From positions 62,001 to 126,000 of the forward strand of contig NZ_BAABAE010000004.1 of the NCBI RefSeq assembly GCF_039537265.1: a stretch of 64,000 bases of DNA, given 5' to 3'. The translations under genes were made by a program, and so were the position numbers. Below, in pieces: positions 26,658 through 34,580 of the stretch. The notes under the pieces are model-generated. The model did no database searches and was not told the DNA's origin. It saw nothing but the letters and a program-made list of their open reading frames with translations. This DNA is from Terrimesophilobacter bigeumensis. GTDB taxonomy: Bacteria; Actinomycetota; Actinomycetes; Actinomycetales; Microbacteriaceae. Each line of letters starts with the position of its first letter. The first letter of the stretch is position 1.

Positions 26658-27156
26658 CCGTTTCGCTCTTCTTGTCCCGGTCGAGCTCCTCGAGCAGGGA
26701 GCGCAGCTCGGCGCGGATGAAGTCCTTGCTCGCCAGATCCTTGACGACCAGGCGCAGGGCGACCACCTCCCGCGCGAGGTACTCGGTGTCGGCGAGATTG
26801 CGCTCCGCCCGCTGGCGGTCCTGCTCGATCTGCACGCGGTCGCGGTCGTCCTGGCGGTTCTGGGCGAGCAGGATGAGCGGGGCGGCATAGGACGCCTGCA
26901 GCGACAGGATGAGAGTGAGGGCGGTGAATCCGAGCGCGGCGGAGTCGAAGCGCCAGCCGTCCGGGGCCATGACGTTGTAGGTGATCCAGAGCGCGCAGAA
27001 CACGGTGAGGACGAACAGGAACCATGGTGTTCCCATGGCGCGGGCGATGCTCTCGGTGAACCGGCCGAACCGGTCGCTCGGCTCGCCCAGCCGGGGGACG
27101 AAAGAAGTGCGCAGGCCCTTCGGCGAATCGAGTCGTGCGTCAACTCTTCGAGCCAT
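26650..27156 (-). CDS. DUF1003 membrane protein
   Basis: A 168-residue DUF1003 protein. Two membrane helices (PWFLFVLTVFCALWITYNV and a second around ALTLILSLQASYAAPLILLAQ) are followed by a long charged C-terminal coil (DRVQIEQDRQRAERNLADTEY). Function unknown. The NRQDDRDR sequence after helix 2 is characteristic of the family. It overlaps the CBS gene by 17 bases and mrp by 8, so the three are one operon. A GGGGGAAG Shine-Dalgarno precedes the ATG. The MgtE_N-CBS/DUF1003 association hints at metal-ion homeostasis. Confidence 0.9.
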   Translation of the reverse strand: MARRVDARLDSPKGLRTSFVPRLGEPSDRFGRFTESIARAMGTPWFLFVLTVFCALWITYNVMAPDGWRFDSAALGFTALTLILSLQASYAAPLILLAQNRQDDRDRVQIEQDRQRAERNLADTEYLAREVVALRLVVKDLASKDFIRAELRSLLEELDRDKKSETVD

Positions 27157-28474
27157 GGGTCTTCCCCCTTCCCGAAGCCGCAGCAGTGGTGGTGACGATC
27201 TCGAGAGGACTCGTGTCGGCGCGCAGGAGCTTCGCCGGCTCGTCCTCGTCGTGGCTTCGCCAGTCGTCGGGGAGCAGGTAGTCGAGGATGTCGTCGACCG
27301 TGACGACGCCGACCAGGCGATGGTTCTCGTCGACGACGGGCACCGAGACGAGGTCGTAGCTCGCGAGGATGCGGCTGACCTCGGCCGCCGAGGTGTCAGC
27401 CGGTACCGGGTCGAGCTTCTGGTCGAGCAGGGTGCCGAGGCGCTCCATGGGCGGGTAGCGCAGCATCTGCTGGAAATGCACCATCCCGAGGAAGCGCCCG
27501 GTCGGCGGCTCGTAGGGCGGCAGGGTGACGCACACCGCGGCCCCGAGCGCGGGGGCGAGATCCTGGCGGCGGATGAGCGCGAGCGCCTCCGCGACGGTCG
27601 TGTCGGCCGGGACGATGACCGGCTCCGTGGTCATGAGGCCGCCCGCGGTGTCCGGGGCGTAGGCGAGGAGCATCCGGACGTCCTCGGCCTCCTCCGGCTG
27701 CATGAGCTCGAGCAGGGTCTCGCCACGCTCTTCGGTCAACTGGGCGATGAGGTCGGCGGCGTCATCCGGCTGCATCTGGTCGAGCACGTCTGCAGCTCGG
27801 TCGTCCTCGAGGTGCTCGAGGATCTCGACCTGCTCGCTCTCCGGCATCTCCTCGAGCACGTCGGCGAGGCGTTCGTCGCTCAACTCCTCCGCAACCTCGA
27901 GCCTGCGCTCATCCGGGAGGTCGAGGAGGGCGTTGGCGAGGTCGGCAGGCAGCAGGTCCTCATAGGTGGCCAGCAGGTGACGGGCCGACTGCGGGTCGTC
28001 GTTCGAGCTCTCCGTGACGTCCGCCCACGGGGCGAACACGGTGTGACCCTTCGCGAAGGGGGATGCGCTCGTCTTGGGGCGCCGGAGGAACAACTCGCGG
28101 ACCTCCCACTCGCCCTGCGCGTTCTGCTCGATCGCGACATCCTCTATCGTCGCGCTGCCGGAGCCGTCGACGAAGGTGACGACCCGGCCGAGCATCTCGG
28201 CGATCACCCGCACCTCGCCGCCGCGCTGCTCGAAGCGACGGAGGTTGATGAGGCCGGTCGTGATGATCTGGCCGCTGCCGATGCTCGTGACCCGGCCGAT
28301 CGAGAGGAAAATGCGGCGCCGGCCGGGAACCTCGACGACGAGACCCACGACACGCGGTGAATCCTTTCGCCGGTAGACGACGAGCACGTCGCGAACGCGG
28401 CCGACCCGATCCCCCGCGGGGTCGAAAACGGCGCACCCGGCCAGGCGGGCGACGAAGACCTTCGCAGCGCTCAC
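27140..28474 (-). CDS. PRC-barrel, MgtE_N and CBS domain protein without channel domain
   Basis: A 444-residue soluble protein. The N-terminus has PRC-barrel-like beta repeats (about 15-130). An MgtE N-terminal superhelical domain follows (about 165-275: LLPADLANALLDLPDERRLEVAEEL...EQVEILEHLEDDRAADVL). A CBS pair comes next (about 290-410: AGGLMTTEPVIVPADTTVAEAL; LVSVPVVDENHRLVGVVTVDD). The membrane channel of MgtE is absent, so this is a sensor module rather than a Mg transporter. GTG is supported by a -10 box 6 bases upstream. It heads the operon with DUF1003 and mrp. Confidence 0.87.
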   Translation of the reverse strand: MSAAKVFVARLAGCAVFDPAGDRVGRVRDVLVVYRRKDSPRVVGLVVEVPGRRRIFLSIGRVTSIGSGQIITTGLINLRRFEQRGGEVRVIAEMLGRVVTFVDGSGSATIEDVAIEQNAQGEWEVRELFLRRPKTSASPFAKGHTVFAPWADVTESSNDDPQSARHLLATYEDLLPADLANALLDLPDERRLEVAEELSDERLADVLEEMPESEQVEILEHLEDDRAADVLDQMQPDDAADLIAQLTEERGETLLELMQPEEAEDVRMLLAYAPDTAGGLMTTEPVIVPADTTVAEALALIRRQDLAPALGAAVCVTLPPYEPPTGRFLGMVHFQQMLRYPPMERLGTLLDQKLDPVPADTSAAEVSRILASYDLVSVPVVDENHRLVGVVTVDDILDYLLPDDWRSHDEDEPAKLLRADTSPLEIVTTTAAASGRGKTHGSKS

Positions 28475-28480
28475 GCTACA

Positions 28481-28486
28481 ACCCTA
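28481..28486 (-). promoter_or_regulatory. Leaderless promoter -10 box, CBS protein operon
   Basis: Minus-strand TAGGGT, 6 bases, then GTG at 28474. It is divergent from the stress-protein promoter. Confidence 0.55.
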
Positions 28487-28498
28487 GCCTCCGCATGC

Positions 28499-28504
28499 GA
28501 GAAT
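28499..28504 (+). promoter_or_regulatory. Leaderless promoter -10 box, stress protein
   Basis: GAGAAT, 6 bases, then GTG at 28511. The same hexamer and spacing precede pepP. Confidence 0.5.
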
Positions 28505-28510
28505 GAGCCG

Positions 28511-29005
28511 GTGAGCAATCAGAGCGGATTTTCGAGTCGAAACCGGGCGTTTCCCACACTTCCCAGAGGCGATGTGCTCGGCACCTACGACACCTACGAC
28601 GAGGCCCAGGCGGTCGTCGACCGGCTGGCGAGGGGCGAGTTCCCGGTCAAGCAGGTCTCGATCGTCGGCAGCGACCTGCGTACGGTCGAGCGGGTCACCG
28701 GCAAGATGACGTACGGTCGTGCGGCGCTCGCCGGGGCGGCGAGCGGCGCATGGTTCGGGCTCTTCCTCGGCTTGCTGTTGTTCATCTTCAGCCCCTCGCA
28801 GAACGCGATCCTTTACGTGGGCGCGGCAGTGCTCATCGGTGCCGGGTTCGGGATGCTGTTCGGCATCGTGAGCTACGCCCTCAACCGCAGGCGCCGGGAC
28901 TTCACGTCGATCCACCAGGTCATCGCGGGCAAGTACGAGATCATGGTCGACCCGTCGCTCACCGTGCGAGCGCAGGAGCTGCTGGCTAGGCCGGTCGGCG
29001 AGTGA
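28511..29005 (+). CDS. General-stress-protein-17M-like membrane protein
   Basis: A 164-residue protein with an N-terminal GSP17M-like domain (about 20-60: VLGTYDTYDEAQAVVDRLARGEFPVKQVSIVG). Two membrane helices follow (about 75-98 and 103-124), then a short cytoplasmic tail. Members of this family are often stress-induced but have no known reaction. It is divergent from the CBS operon over 36 bases. The last 20 bases overlap the end of the convergent coiled-coil gene. Confidence 0.82.
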   Translation: MSNQSGFSSRNRAFPTLPRGDVLGTYDTYDEAQAVVDRLARGEFPVKQVSIVGSDLRTVERVTGKMTYGRAALAGAASGAWFGLFLGLLLFIFSPSQNAILYVGAAVLIGAGFGMLFGIVSYALNRRRRDFTSIHQVIAGKYEIMVDPSLTVRAQELLARPVGE

Positions 29006-29321
29006 TTGCAGACTCCTGCTTCTCGGTCGATTCGAGCAACGGTCTCATCCCGGTCGCGAGGGCGTAGACACGGTCATCGAGCTTCTCGAGACTAGCTTCG
29101 ACTGAGGCGATGTGCTTGCTGAGGCCCGCTTCGACTGAGTCGATGTGCTTGCTGAGGCCTGCTTCGACTGAGTCGATGTGCTTGCTGAGGCCTGCTTCGA
29201 CCGAGTCGATGCGCTCCCCGAGACGCTTCTCCGCACTCGACACCGCGGATCTCGTGAAGGTGGCCAGCGTGAGCGTCGCGATCAGCAGGCTGCCGACCGA
29301 CACCCAGGTCTCCAACGGCAC
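28986..29321 (-). CDS. Small membrane protein with 11-residue coiled-coil repeats
   Basis: A 111-residue protein of unknown family. One N-terminal membrane helix (about 5-25) is followed by a long helix made of an 11-residue repeat, DSVEAGLSKHI, in three nearly identical copies with degenerate copies either side. The 11-residue period suits a right-handed coiled coil. GTG at 29321 is chosen for AAGG 8 bases upstream; ATG 29360 or GTG 29330 are possible. Near-identical DNA repeats argue for recent expansion. It could be a trimeric or tetrameric membrane-anchored stalk. Confidence 0.6.
   Translation of the reverse strand: MPLETWVSVGSLLIATLTLATFTRSAVSSAEKRLGERIDSVEAGLSKHIDSVEAGLSKHIDSVEAGLSKHIASVEASLEKLDDRVYALATGMRPLLESTEKQESAITRRPA
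29108..29206. repeat. 33-bp tandem repeat, three copies
   Basis: Copies at 29108-29140, 29141-29173 and 29174-29206 differ at one position each. Degenerate partial copies flank both sides. The unit is in frame and encodes 11 residues. Confidence 0.9.
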
Positions 29322-29465
29322 GACGATCACCTTCCCAGTTTCGCAGGCAGCCGCCTGCATCGCCAGAAACGGTACCAGCGTGGGGCGAGACGTCGGCCGC
29401 ACCTCCCGCGATCGGTGGAGAGTTCGCTCCATGCCGCGCTGTGGGGGAGTGGAGCCACGGCCGCG

Positions 29466-30938
29466 TCAGCGCAGCCACGCCTCCACGGCATCCGCGGTGC
29501 GGGGGATGCCGACCGAGAGGTTCTCGGCGCCGTCGGCGGTCACCAGGATGTTGTCCTCGATGCGCACGCCGATGCCGCGGAACTCCTCCGGAACGGTGAG
29601 GTCATCGGGCTGGAAGTAGAGCCCGGGCTCGATCGTGAACACCATGCCCGCCTCCAGCACGCCGTCGATGTACATGTCGCGCCGCGCCTGCGCACAGTCG
29701 TGCACGTCGATCCCCAGGTGGTGGCTCGTGCCGTGCACCATGTACCGGCGGTGGTATTGCGCGTCCGGCTGCACCGACTCCTCGGCGCTGACCGGCAGCA
29801 GTCCCCACTCCGCGGTCTTCCTCGCGATGACCTCCATCGCGGCGGCGTGGATCTCGCGGAACCGGATGCCGGGCTTCACAATCGCGAACGCCGCATCCGC
29901 CGCCTCGAGCACAGCCTCGTAGACCTGCCGCTGCACCGAGGTGAAGGTGCCGCTGATCGGCAGAGTGCGGGTGATGTCGGCGGTGTAGTAGCTGTCGAGC
30001 TCGATCCCCGCGTCGAGGAGGATGAGGTCGCCATTGTTGACCGGACCATCGTTCCGGGTCCAGTGCAGGATGCAGGCGTGCGGCCCGGAGGCGGCGATCG
30101 TGTCGTAGCCGACCGTGTTGCCGTCGGCGCGGGCGCGCCGGTTGAACGTCCCCTCGACGAGGCGTTCGCCCCTCGGATGCGCAACGATCTCCGGGCGATC
30201 CGCCACGACATCGTCGAAGCCCTGCTTCGTCGCGGCGATCGCGCGGCGCATCTGGTCGATCTCGTAGTCGTCCTTCACGAGGCGCAACTCGGAGAGGTCG
30301 CGGGCGAGCGCGGCATCCGGGTCCTCGTCGACCGAATCGGCCTCGGCCCTCAGCAGCCGGCGCCCGTCGACCTGGTCGGTGACGTCCCGGTCGGCGTCGC
30401 GCACCACAAGGGTGTTCGCATCCACGGAGTCGAGCACGGCTTCGAAGTCGGCGATGTCCTTGGTCGCGAGGCCGAGGTCGCCGGCCACCTGGGTGAGGGA
30501 GGGGCGCGCCCCGATCCAGAACTCGCCGATCTGCGGGTTCGCGTAGAACTCGTCGGAGTCGCGGCCCGCGCGCTCGCGGAAGTACAGGGTCGCCTCGTGG
30601 CCGGACGCGGTCGGCTCCAGCACCAGGACGGAGTCCGGCTCGGAGTCGGAACCCCAGCCGGTCAGGTGTGCGAAGGCGGAATGGGCACGGTACGGATAGT
30701 CGGTGTCGTTGGAGCGCACCTTGGCCGCTCCGGCCGGCACGATGAGCCGCTTGCCCGGGTACATCGTCGAGAGGCGGTCGCGACGGGCAGCCGCGAATGG
30801 CGCCTGCTCGCGCGGGGCGGGCACGGCATCCGTGCGCTCAGCCCAGTTCGAGGCGATATAGCTCTTGAAGGTGTCCGACACAGGGGTCGTCGAACGGTTG
30901 CTCGTGGCGCGCGGCGCCGGGGTAGTCGATTCGGCCAT
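29466..30938 (-). CDS. pepP: Xaa-Pro aminopeptidase (aminopeptidase P)
   Basis: A 490-residue M24 metallopeptidase removing N-terminal residues ahead of proline. The N-terminal creatinase-like domain (about 30-220) is followed by the pita-bread domain. Metal ligands are visible in LLDAGIELDSYYTADITRT (both Asp), HGTSHHLGIDVHD, FTIEPGLYF and VRIEDNI. The ATG at 30938 is placed by a -10 box 6 bases upstream; the longer frame reaches into the nuclease-like gene and is rejected. It is 10 bases downstream of that gene's stop. Confidence 0.93.
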   Translation of the reverse strand: MAESTTPAPRATSNRSTTPVSDTFKSYIASNWAERTDAVPAPREQAPFAAARRDRLSTMYPGKRLIVPAGAAKVRSNDTDYPYRAHSAFAHLTGWGSDSEPDSVLVLEPTASGHEATLYFRERAGRDSDEFYANPQIGEFWIGARPSLTQVAGDLGLATKDIADFEAVLDSVDANTLVVRDADRDVTDQVDGRRLLRAEADSVDEDPDAALARDLSELRLVKDDYEIDQMRRAIAATKQGFDDVVADRPEIVAHPRGERLVEGTFNRRARADGNTVGYDTIAASGPHACILHWTRNDGPVNNGDLILLDAGIELDSYYTADITRTLPISGTFTSVQRQVYEAVLEAADAAFAIVKPGIRFREIHAAAMEVIARKTAEWGLLPVSAEESVQPDAQYHRRYMVHGTSHHLGIDVHDCAQARRDMYIDGVLEAGMVFTIEPGLYFQPDDLTVPEEFRGIGVRIEDNILVTADGAENLSVGIPRTADAVEAWLR

Positions 30939-30944
30939 GCCTCT

Positions 30945-30950
30945 ATTCTC
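30945..30950 (-). promoter_or_regulatory. Leaderless promoter -10 box, pepP
   Basis: Minus-strand GAGAAT, 6 bases, ATG at 30938. The box overlaps the stop codon of the upstream gene. Confidence 0.5.
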
Positions 30951-31962
30951 ACCCCCGCGGGGACAACTGCACCACGATCGGCCGATGGTCGCTCCCGGCA
31001 CCGTCGAGCGAGCCGATGACCCGCATGCCCGTCACGTGCCATCCCGGGGTCGCCATGACGTGGTCGATGGGCGCGCCGAGGAGCGGCGGAAGCATCGTCG
31101 GCCAGGTTCCGACGGCGGCGTTCCCCGTCGTGGTGGCGGCGTCGATGCAGTTGCCGATCGTCGCACCCTCGTGCGTACCGAGGTCGGCGAAATGGTCGAT
31201 GGTCGAGTTGAAGTCGCCCGCCATGATGACGTTGTCGCCGCTGCAGGCGGTCTTCAGCCAGGCGAGGTCGAGCTTCCAGTGGTTGAGCTCGCTCGGGATG
31301 GGCGCCACCGCGTGCACCGCGACGATCGTCGGGCCTGTCCCGTCGTCGGGGGTCGCGACGAGGCTCGGCAGCACGTTCGTCGTGCGATGGTCGGTGTCGA
31401 CGCTGTAATCGCCGAGGTCCACGCCGAGCAGCAGCGAGGTGCTGCGGGCCTTCGAGATGTGGTCGTAGGCGAAGGTGTGCACCCACATCGGATGCCCGCC
31501 CGCCTTCATGAGGCCGGCCACCTCGATCGCGGTTTCGCTCGTGGTCTCCGGCAGCACGACGACGTCCGCCTCGACGTCGAGCGAAGCCTGAGCGATGGCG
31601 GCAGCACCGGGCTCGTCGCCGAGCGTGTTCCAGGAGAGCACGGTGACATCCGCCTCGCCCTTGCTCTGGAACGAGTTGTCACCGAATCCCCGCGTCGCCA
31701 GGACGAGAACGCTCACGACCACGAACACGGTGACGACGAGACCGAGGGCAGCGCAGAATCGGCGGAAGGCAGGGATTGCGAGGGCGACGAAGAGCAGGAC
31801 GACGAGGAGGATGAGGCCCACGGCGATCGCGATCCCGCGCAGCGACACCACCTGGGCGGCGATCGGGAGCCGCTGGAATCCGAACAACTGCGGCCAGGCC
31901 GCGATGAGCGCGGCGGCCGCGGCGATAAGGATCGCGGCAGCGGCGAGGACACGACGAAACAT
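30949..31962 (-). CDS. Membrane-anchored endonuclease/exonuclease/phosphatase family protein
   Basis: A 337-residue protein. Three N-terminal membrane helices (about 5-24, 40-62, 70-90) are followed by an EEP domain that should face outward. EEP motifs are seen: VLSWNT, VVLPETTSE (catalytic Glu), GDFNST and GSDHRPIVV (Asp-His pair). The fold covers DNases, sphingomyelinases and inositol phosphatases, so the substrate is open; an extracellular nuclease or lipid phosphodiesterase is plausible. It is divergent from the PHP gene. Confidence 0.83.
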   Translation of the reverse strand: MFRRVLAAAAILIAAAAALIAAWPQLFGFQRLPIAAQVVSLRGIAIAVGLILLVVLLFVALAIPAFRRFCAALGLVVTVFVVVSVLVLATRGFGDNSFQSKGEADVTVLSWNTLGDEPGAAAIAQASLDVEADVVVLPETTSETAIEVAGLMKAGGHPMWVHTFAYDHISKARSTSLLLGVDLGDYSVDTDHRTTNVLPSLVATPDDGTGPTIVAVHAVAPIPSELNHWKLDLAWLKTACSGDNVIMAGDFNSTIDHFADLGTHEGATIGNCIDAATTTGNAAVGTWPTMLPPLLGAPIDHVMATPGWHVTGMRVIGSLDGAGSDHRPIVVQLSPRG

Positions 31963-31971
31963 GGTCAGCAG

Positions 31972-31977
31972 AGCCTA
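31972..31977 (-). promoter_or_regulatory. -10 box of the EEP-domain gene
   Basis: Minus-strand TAGGCT, 9 bases from the ATG at 31962. The transcript would carry only 2-3 leader bases. Confidence 0.45.
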
Positions 31978-31993
31978 ACCGGTCGACCCGCAA

Positions 31994-31999
31994 TAGAGT
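31994..31999 (+). promoter_or_regulatory. Leaderless promoter -10 box, PHP gene
   Basis: TAGAGT, 6 bases, ATG at 32006. Confidence 0.6.
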
Positions 32000-32005
32000 T
32001 GCAGA

Positions 32006-32854
32006 ATGCCCGGCCCCATCGACCTGCACACTCACAGTAGCGTCTCCGACGGCACCGAGACACCGGCCGAACTCGTGCGCGCGGCGCTCGCCGCCGGGCT
32101 CGGCACCGTCGCGCTGACCGATCACGACACCACGTCGGGCTGGGCCGAGGCGTTCGAGGAGGCTGCAGGGACCGGTCTCATGGTCGTGCCGGGTATGGAG
32201 TTCAGCACTCGCCGCGAGTGGAGGAGCATCCACCTGCTCGCCTACCTCGTCGACCCGCAGGACCTCGCCCTGCGGGAGGAGACCCTGCGCATCCGGGAAG
32301 CACGTCTCACCCGCGCCGAGTCGATCGTGTCGCGTCTGGCCGCCGACTTCGACATCTCCTGGGCGGATGTCGTCGCCCAGACGAGCGACGGGGCGACGGT
32401 CGGTCGCCCGCACATCGCAGACGCGCTCGTCGCACGCGGTGTCGCGGCGGATCGCAGCGCCGCATTCCGCGACATCCTGCACCCGAAGTTCGGCTACTAC
32501 GAGCCGCACTATGCGCCCGACCCGCTCGCGGCCGTCGAGCTCGTGCGCGCGGCGGGCGGGGTCCCGGTGCTCGCCCATCCGGCCACGCGCGGCATCGACG
32601 ACGTGATCTCGAGGGAGAACCTGGGCGTACTCGTCGACGCGGGGCTGTTCGGCCTCGAGTTGAGGCACCGCGAGAACCGGCCGGATGCCGTTGCGCGGCT
32701 TGCGGAGTACGCGGACCATTTCGGGCTCGTGGTCACCGGCTCAAGCGACTACCACGGCGCGGGAAAACCCAACCGGCTGGGTGAGAACACGACCGAGCCC
32801 GAGGTTCTTGCGCGCATCCTCGAGGCGGGGACGGGCTCGGCGGCTGTCGGTTAG
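32006..32854 (+). CDS. PHP domain phosphoesterase
   Basis: A 282-residue stand-alone PHP protein of the nucleoside 3',5'-bisphosphate/oligoribonucleotide phosphatase (YciV-like) type. Metal ligands lie in IDLHTHSSVSDGT (H8, H10, D15), ALTDHDTTSG, GMEFST, VLAHPAT and GSSDYHG. Cytoplasmic. It probably clears pAp-like nucleotides or very short RNA, by family; this is inferred. The gene ends 14 bases before a palindromic repeat that separates it from the convergent DEAD-box gene. Confidence 0.88.
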   Translation: MPGPIDLHTHSSVSDGTETPAELVRAALAAGLGTVALTDHDTTSGWAEAFEEAAGTGLMVVPGMEFSTRREWRSIHLLAYLVDPQDLALREETLRIREARLTRAESIVSRLAADFDISWADVVAQTSDGATVGRPHIADALVARGVAADRSAAFRDILHPKFGYYEPHYAPDPLAAVELVRAAGGVPVLAHPATRGIDDVISRENLGVLVDAGLFGLELRHRENRPDAVARLAEYADHFGLVVTGSSDYHGAGKPNRLGENTTEPEVLARILEAGTGSAAVG

Positions 32855-32868
32855 GACGAATTTCCGGC

Positions 32869-32936
32869 GCGATGCGGGTATTTGTCGGCGATGCGGGTGT
32901 TCACAGCGCCGCATGGCCGACGAAACACCGCATCGC
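32869..32936. repeat. Compound palindromic repeat between convergent PHP and DEAD-box genes
   Basis: Left arm GCGATGCGGGTATTTGTCGG (32869-32888) pairs with 32917-32936 at 16 of 20 positions. The flank GCGATGCGG recurs directly at 32888-32896, and its inverse CCGCAT recurs at 32909. The order flank-core-flank, loop, inverted flank-core-flank is the same as in the element at 6191-6258, although the sequences differ. Confidence 0.6.
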
Positions 32937-32960
32937 CGGGCGGCGGGTAGGGATCGGTCG

Positions 32961-34418
32961 TCAGGCGGCGGGAGGGGTGTTCCCCGTGCTGGGGCGGCGC
33001 GTGCGGTTGCGACGGCGGCGCGATGGGCCGGAGCCGTCGTGGGTGCCCGCGCCGGCCGGTTTGGCGTCGGTTGCGGTTTCCACCGACCTGCCGCCGCGGG
33101 TGCGAACGCGGTCCCGGCCGGAACTTCCACCGTGACCGGAACCCCGACCGGAGCCCTGGGCGTCACGGTTGCCCTGTCGTGCACCGCCGTGACCGGCCGT
33201 CGCTGAACGCGGCTCGCGCTCGCGCGCGGGCCCCGCCGTCTTCAGGCGACCCTTCGCCTCGGTGGGGATGTCGAGGTCGGTGTAGAGGTGCGGCGACGAG
33301 GAGTAGGTCTCGGTCGGCTCGGGGATGCCCATCTCGAGGGCCCGGTTGATGAGCGACCACTTGTGCAGGTCGTCCCAGTCGACGAAAGTGACGGCGATGC
33401 CCGTCTTGCCCGCACGGCCGGTGCGACCGGCACGATGCAGGTAGGTGTCGTGGTCCTCGGGGATGGTGTGGTTGATGACGTGGGTGACATCGTTGACGTC
33501 GATGCCCCGCGCCGCGACATCCGTGGCGATGAGGATCTCCTTCTTGCCGGCCTTGAAGGCCACCATCGCCCGTTCGCGCTGCTCCTGGTTGAGGTCGCCG
33601 TGCACGGCGGCGGCGTTGAAGCCGCGGTCGCCCAGCTCCTCGACGAGCTTGGCCGCGGCACGCTTGGTGCGGGTGAAGATCACGGTCTTGCCACGCCCCT
33701 CGGCCTGCAGGATGCGCGCGATGACCTCGTCCTTGTCGAGCGCGTGCGCCCGGTAGACGACGTGCTTGATGTTCGCCTGGGTGAGGCCCTCGTCGGGATC
33801 GGTTGCCCGGATGTGGATGGGCCGGTTCATGAACCGGCGGGCGAGCGCCACGATCGGGCCCGGCATGGTCGCCGAGAAGAGCATCGTGTGGCGGGCGGGC
33901 GGAGTCTGGGCGAAGAGCTTCTCGATGTCGGAGAGGAACCCGAGGTCGAGCATCTTGTCCGCCTCGTCGAGCACCATGACCTCGACGTGCCCCAGGGAGA
34001 GCATCCGCTGGCTGGCGAGGTCGAGGAGGCGCCCCGGCGTGCCCACGACGACCTGGGCCCCATCCTTGAGTTGCTCGATCTGGCCCTCGTAGGCCTTGCC
34101 GCCGTAGATCGCCGCAACCTTCGTGGAGCGGTTGGCCGAGGCCATGACGAGGTCCTCGGCGACCTGGACGCAGAGTTCACGGGTCGGGACGACGACGAGC
34201 GCCTTGACGCCCGGCTCGGGGTCTGTGCCGAGATGCTGGAGCAGCGGCAGGCCGAAACCGAGGGTCTTGCCCGTTCCGGTCTTGGCCTGACCGATGATGT
34301 CCTGGCCGCTCAGACCGAGCGGGATGGTCTGCGACTGGATGGGAAACGGTTCGAGGATGCCCTTGGCGGCGAGTGCGTCGACCATGTCCTGGTCGACGCC
34401 GAGTTCTGAGAATGTCAA
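32961..34418 (-). CDS. DEAD-box ATP-dependent RNA helicase
   Basis: A 485-residue RNA helicase. All core motifs are present: the Q motif (PFPIQSQTIP), AKTGTGKT, PTRELC, TPGRL, DEAD, SAT, ARGIDV and HRAGRTGRAG. The last 85 residues are a Gly/Arg/Ser-rich tail of RGG character that should bind RNA. TTG at 34418 is the start, with AGG-rich sequence upstream. A likely -10 (TAAACT) about 85 bases upstream gives a leader that can fold, as is usual for cold-regulated helicases (inference). It is divergent from the ferritin-like gene, a common actinobacterial pairing. Confidence 0.93.
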   Translation of the reverse strand: MTFSELGVDQDMVDALAAKGILEPFPIQSQTIPLGLSGQDIIGQAKTGTGKTLGFGLPLLQHLGTDPEPGVKALVVVPTRELCVQVAEDLVMASANRSTKVAAIYGGKAYEGQIEQLKDGAQVVVGTPGRLLDLASQRMLSLGHVEVMVLDEADKMLDLGFLSDIEKLFAQTPPARHTMLFSATMPGPIVALARRFMNRPIHIRATDPDEGLTQANIKHVVYRAHALDKDEVIARILQAEGRGKTVIFTRTKRAAAKLVEELGDRGFNAAAVHGDLNQEQRERAMVAFKAGKKEILIATDVAARGIDVNDVTHVINHTIPEDHDTYLHRAGRTGRAGKTGIAVTFVDWDDLHKWSLINRALEMGIPEPTETYSSSPHLYTDLDIPTEAKGRLKTAGPAREREPRSATAGHGGARQGNRDAQGSGRGSGHGGSSGRDRVRTRGGRSVETATDAKPAGAGTHDGSGPSRRRRNRTRRPSTGNTPPAA

Positions 34419-34502
34419 GTTGTACAGCCCTGTCCTGGGTCGAGCGGTTACGCCCGTCTTTTCCCAGGGCGCAGGGCCCCGCCAGAGTGGGGGCCGACCA
34501 TC

Positions 34503-34508
34503 AGTTTA
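34503..34508 (-). promoter_or_regulatory. Possible -10 box of the DEAD-box gene
   Basis: Minus-strand TAAACT, 85 bases before the TTG start. The GC-rich leader has several complementary GGGCC/GGCCC stretches. Confidence 0.35.
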
Positions 34509-34568
34509 GCCGCCACGGATGCCGAACTCCTGACAACCGACCCCGGCCAGTCGTACAGGTGGCGCCGC

Positions 34569-34574
34569 TAGGCT
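34569..34574 (+). promoter_or_regulatory. Leaderless promoter -10 box, ferritin-like gene
   Basis: TAGGCT, 6 bases, GTG at 34581. Confidence 0.6.
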
Positions 34575-34580
34575 GTACTG

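Noticed and set aside
29178..31019. Plus-strand open frame of 613 codons over pepP
   Set aside because: Antisense to pepP, which has complete metal ligands; no start signal.
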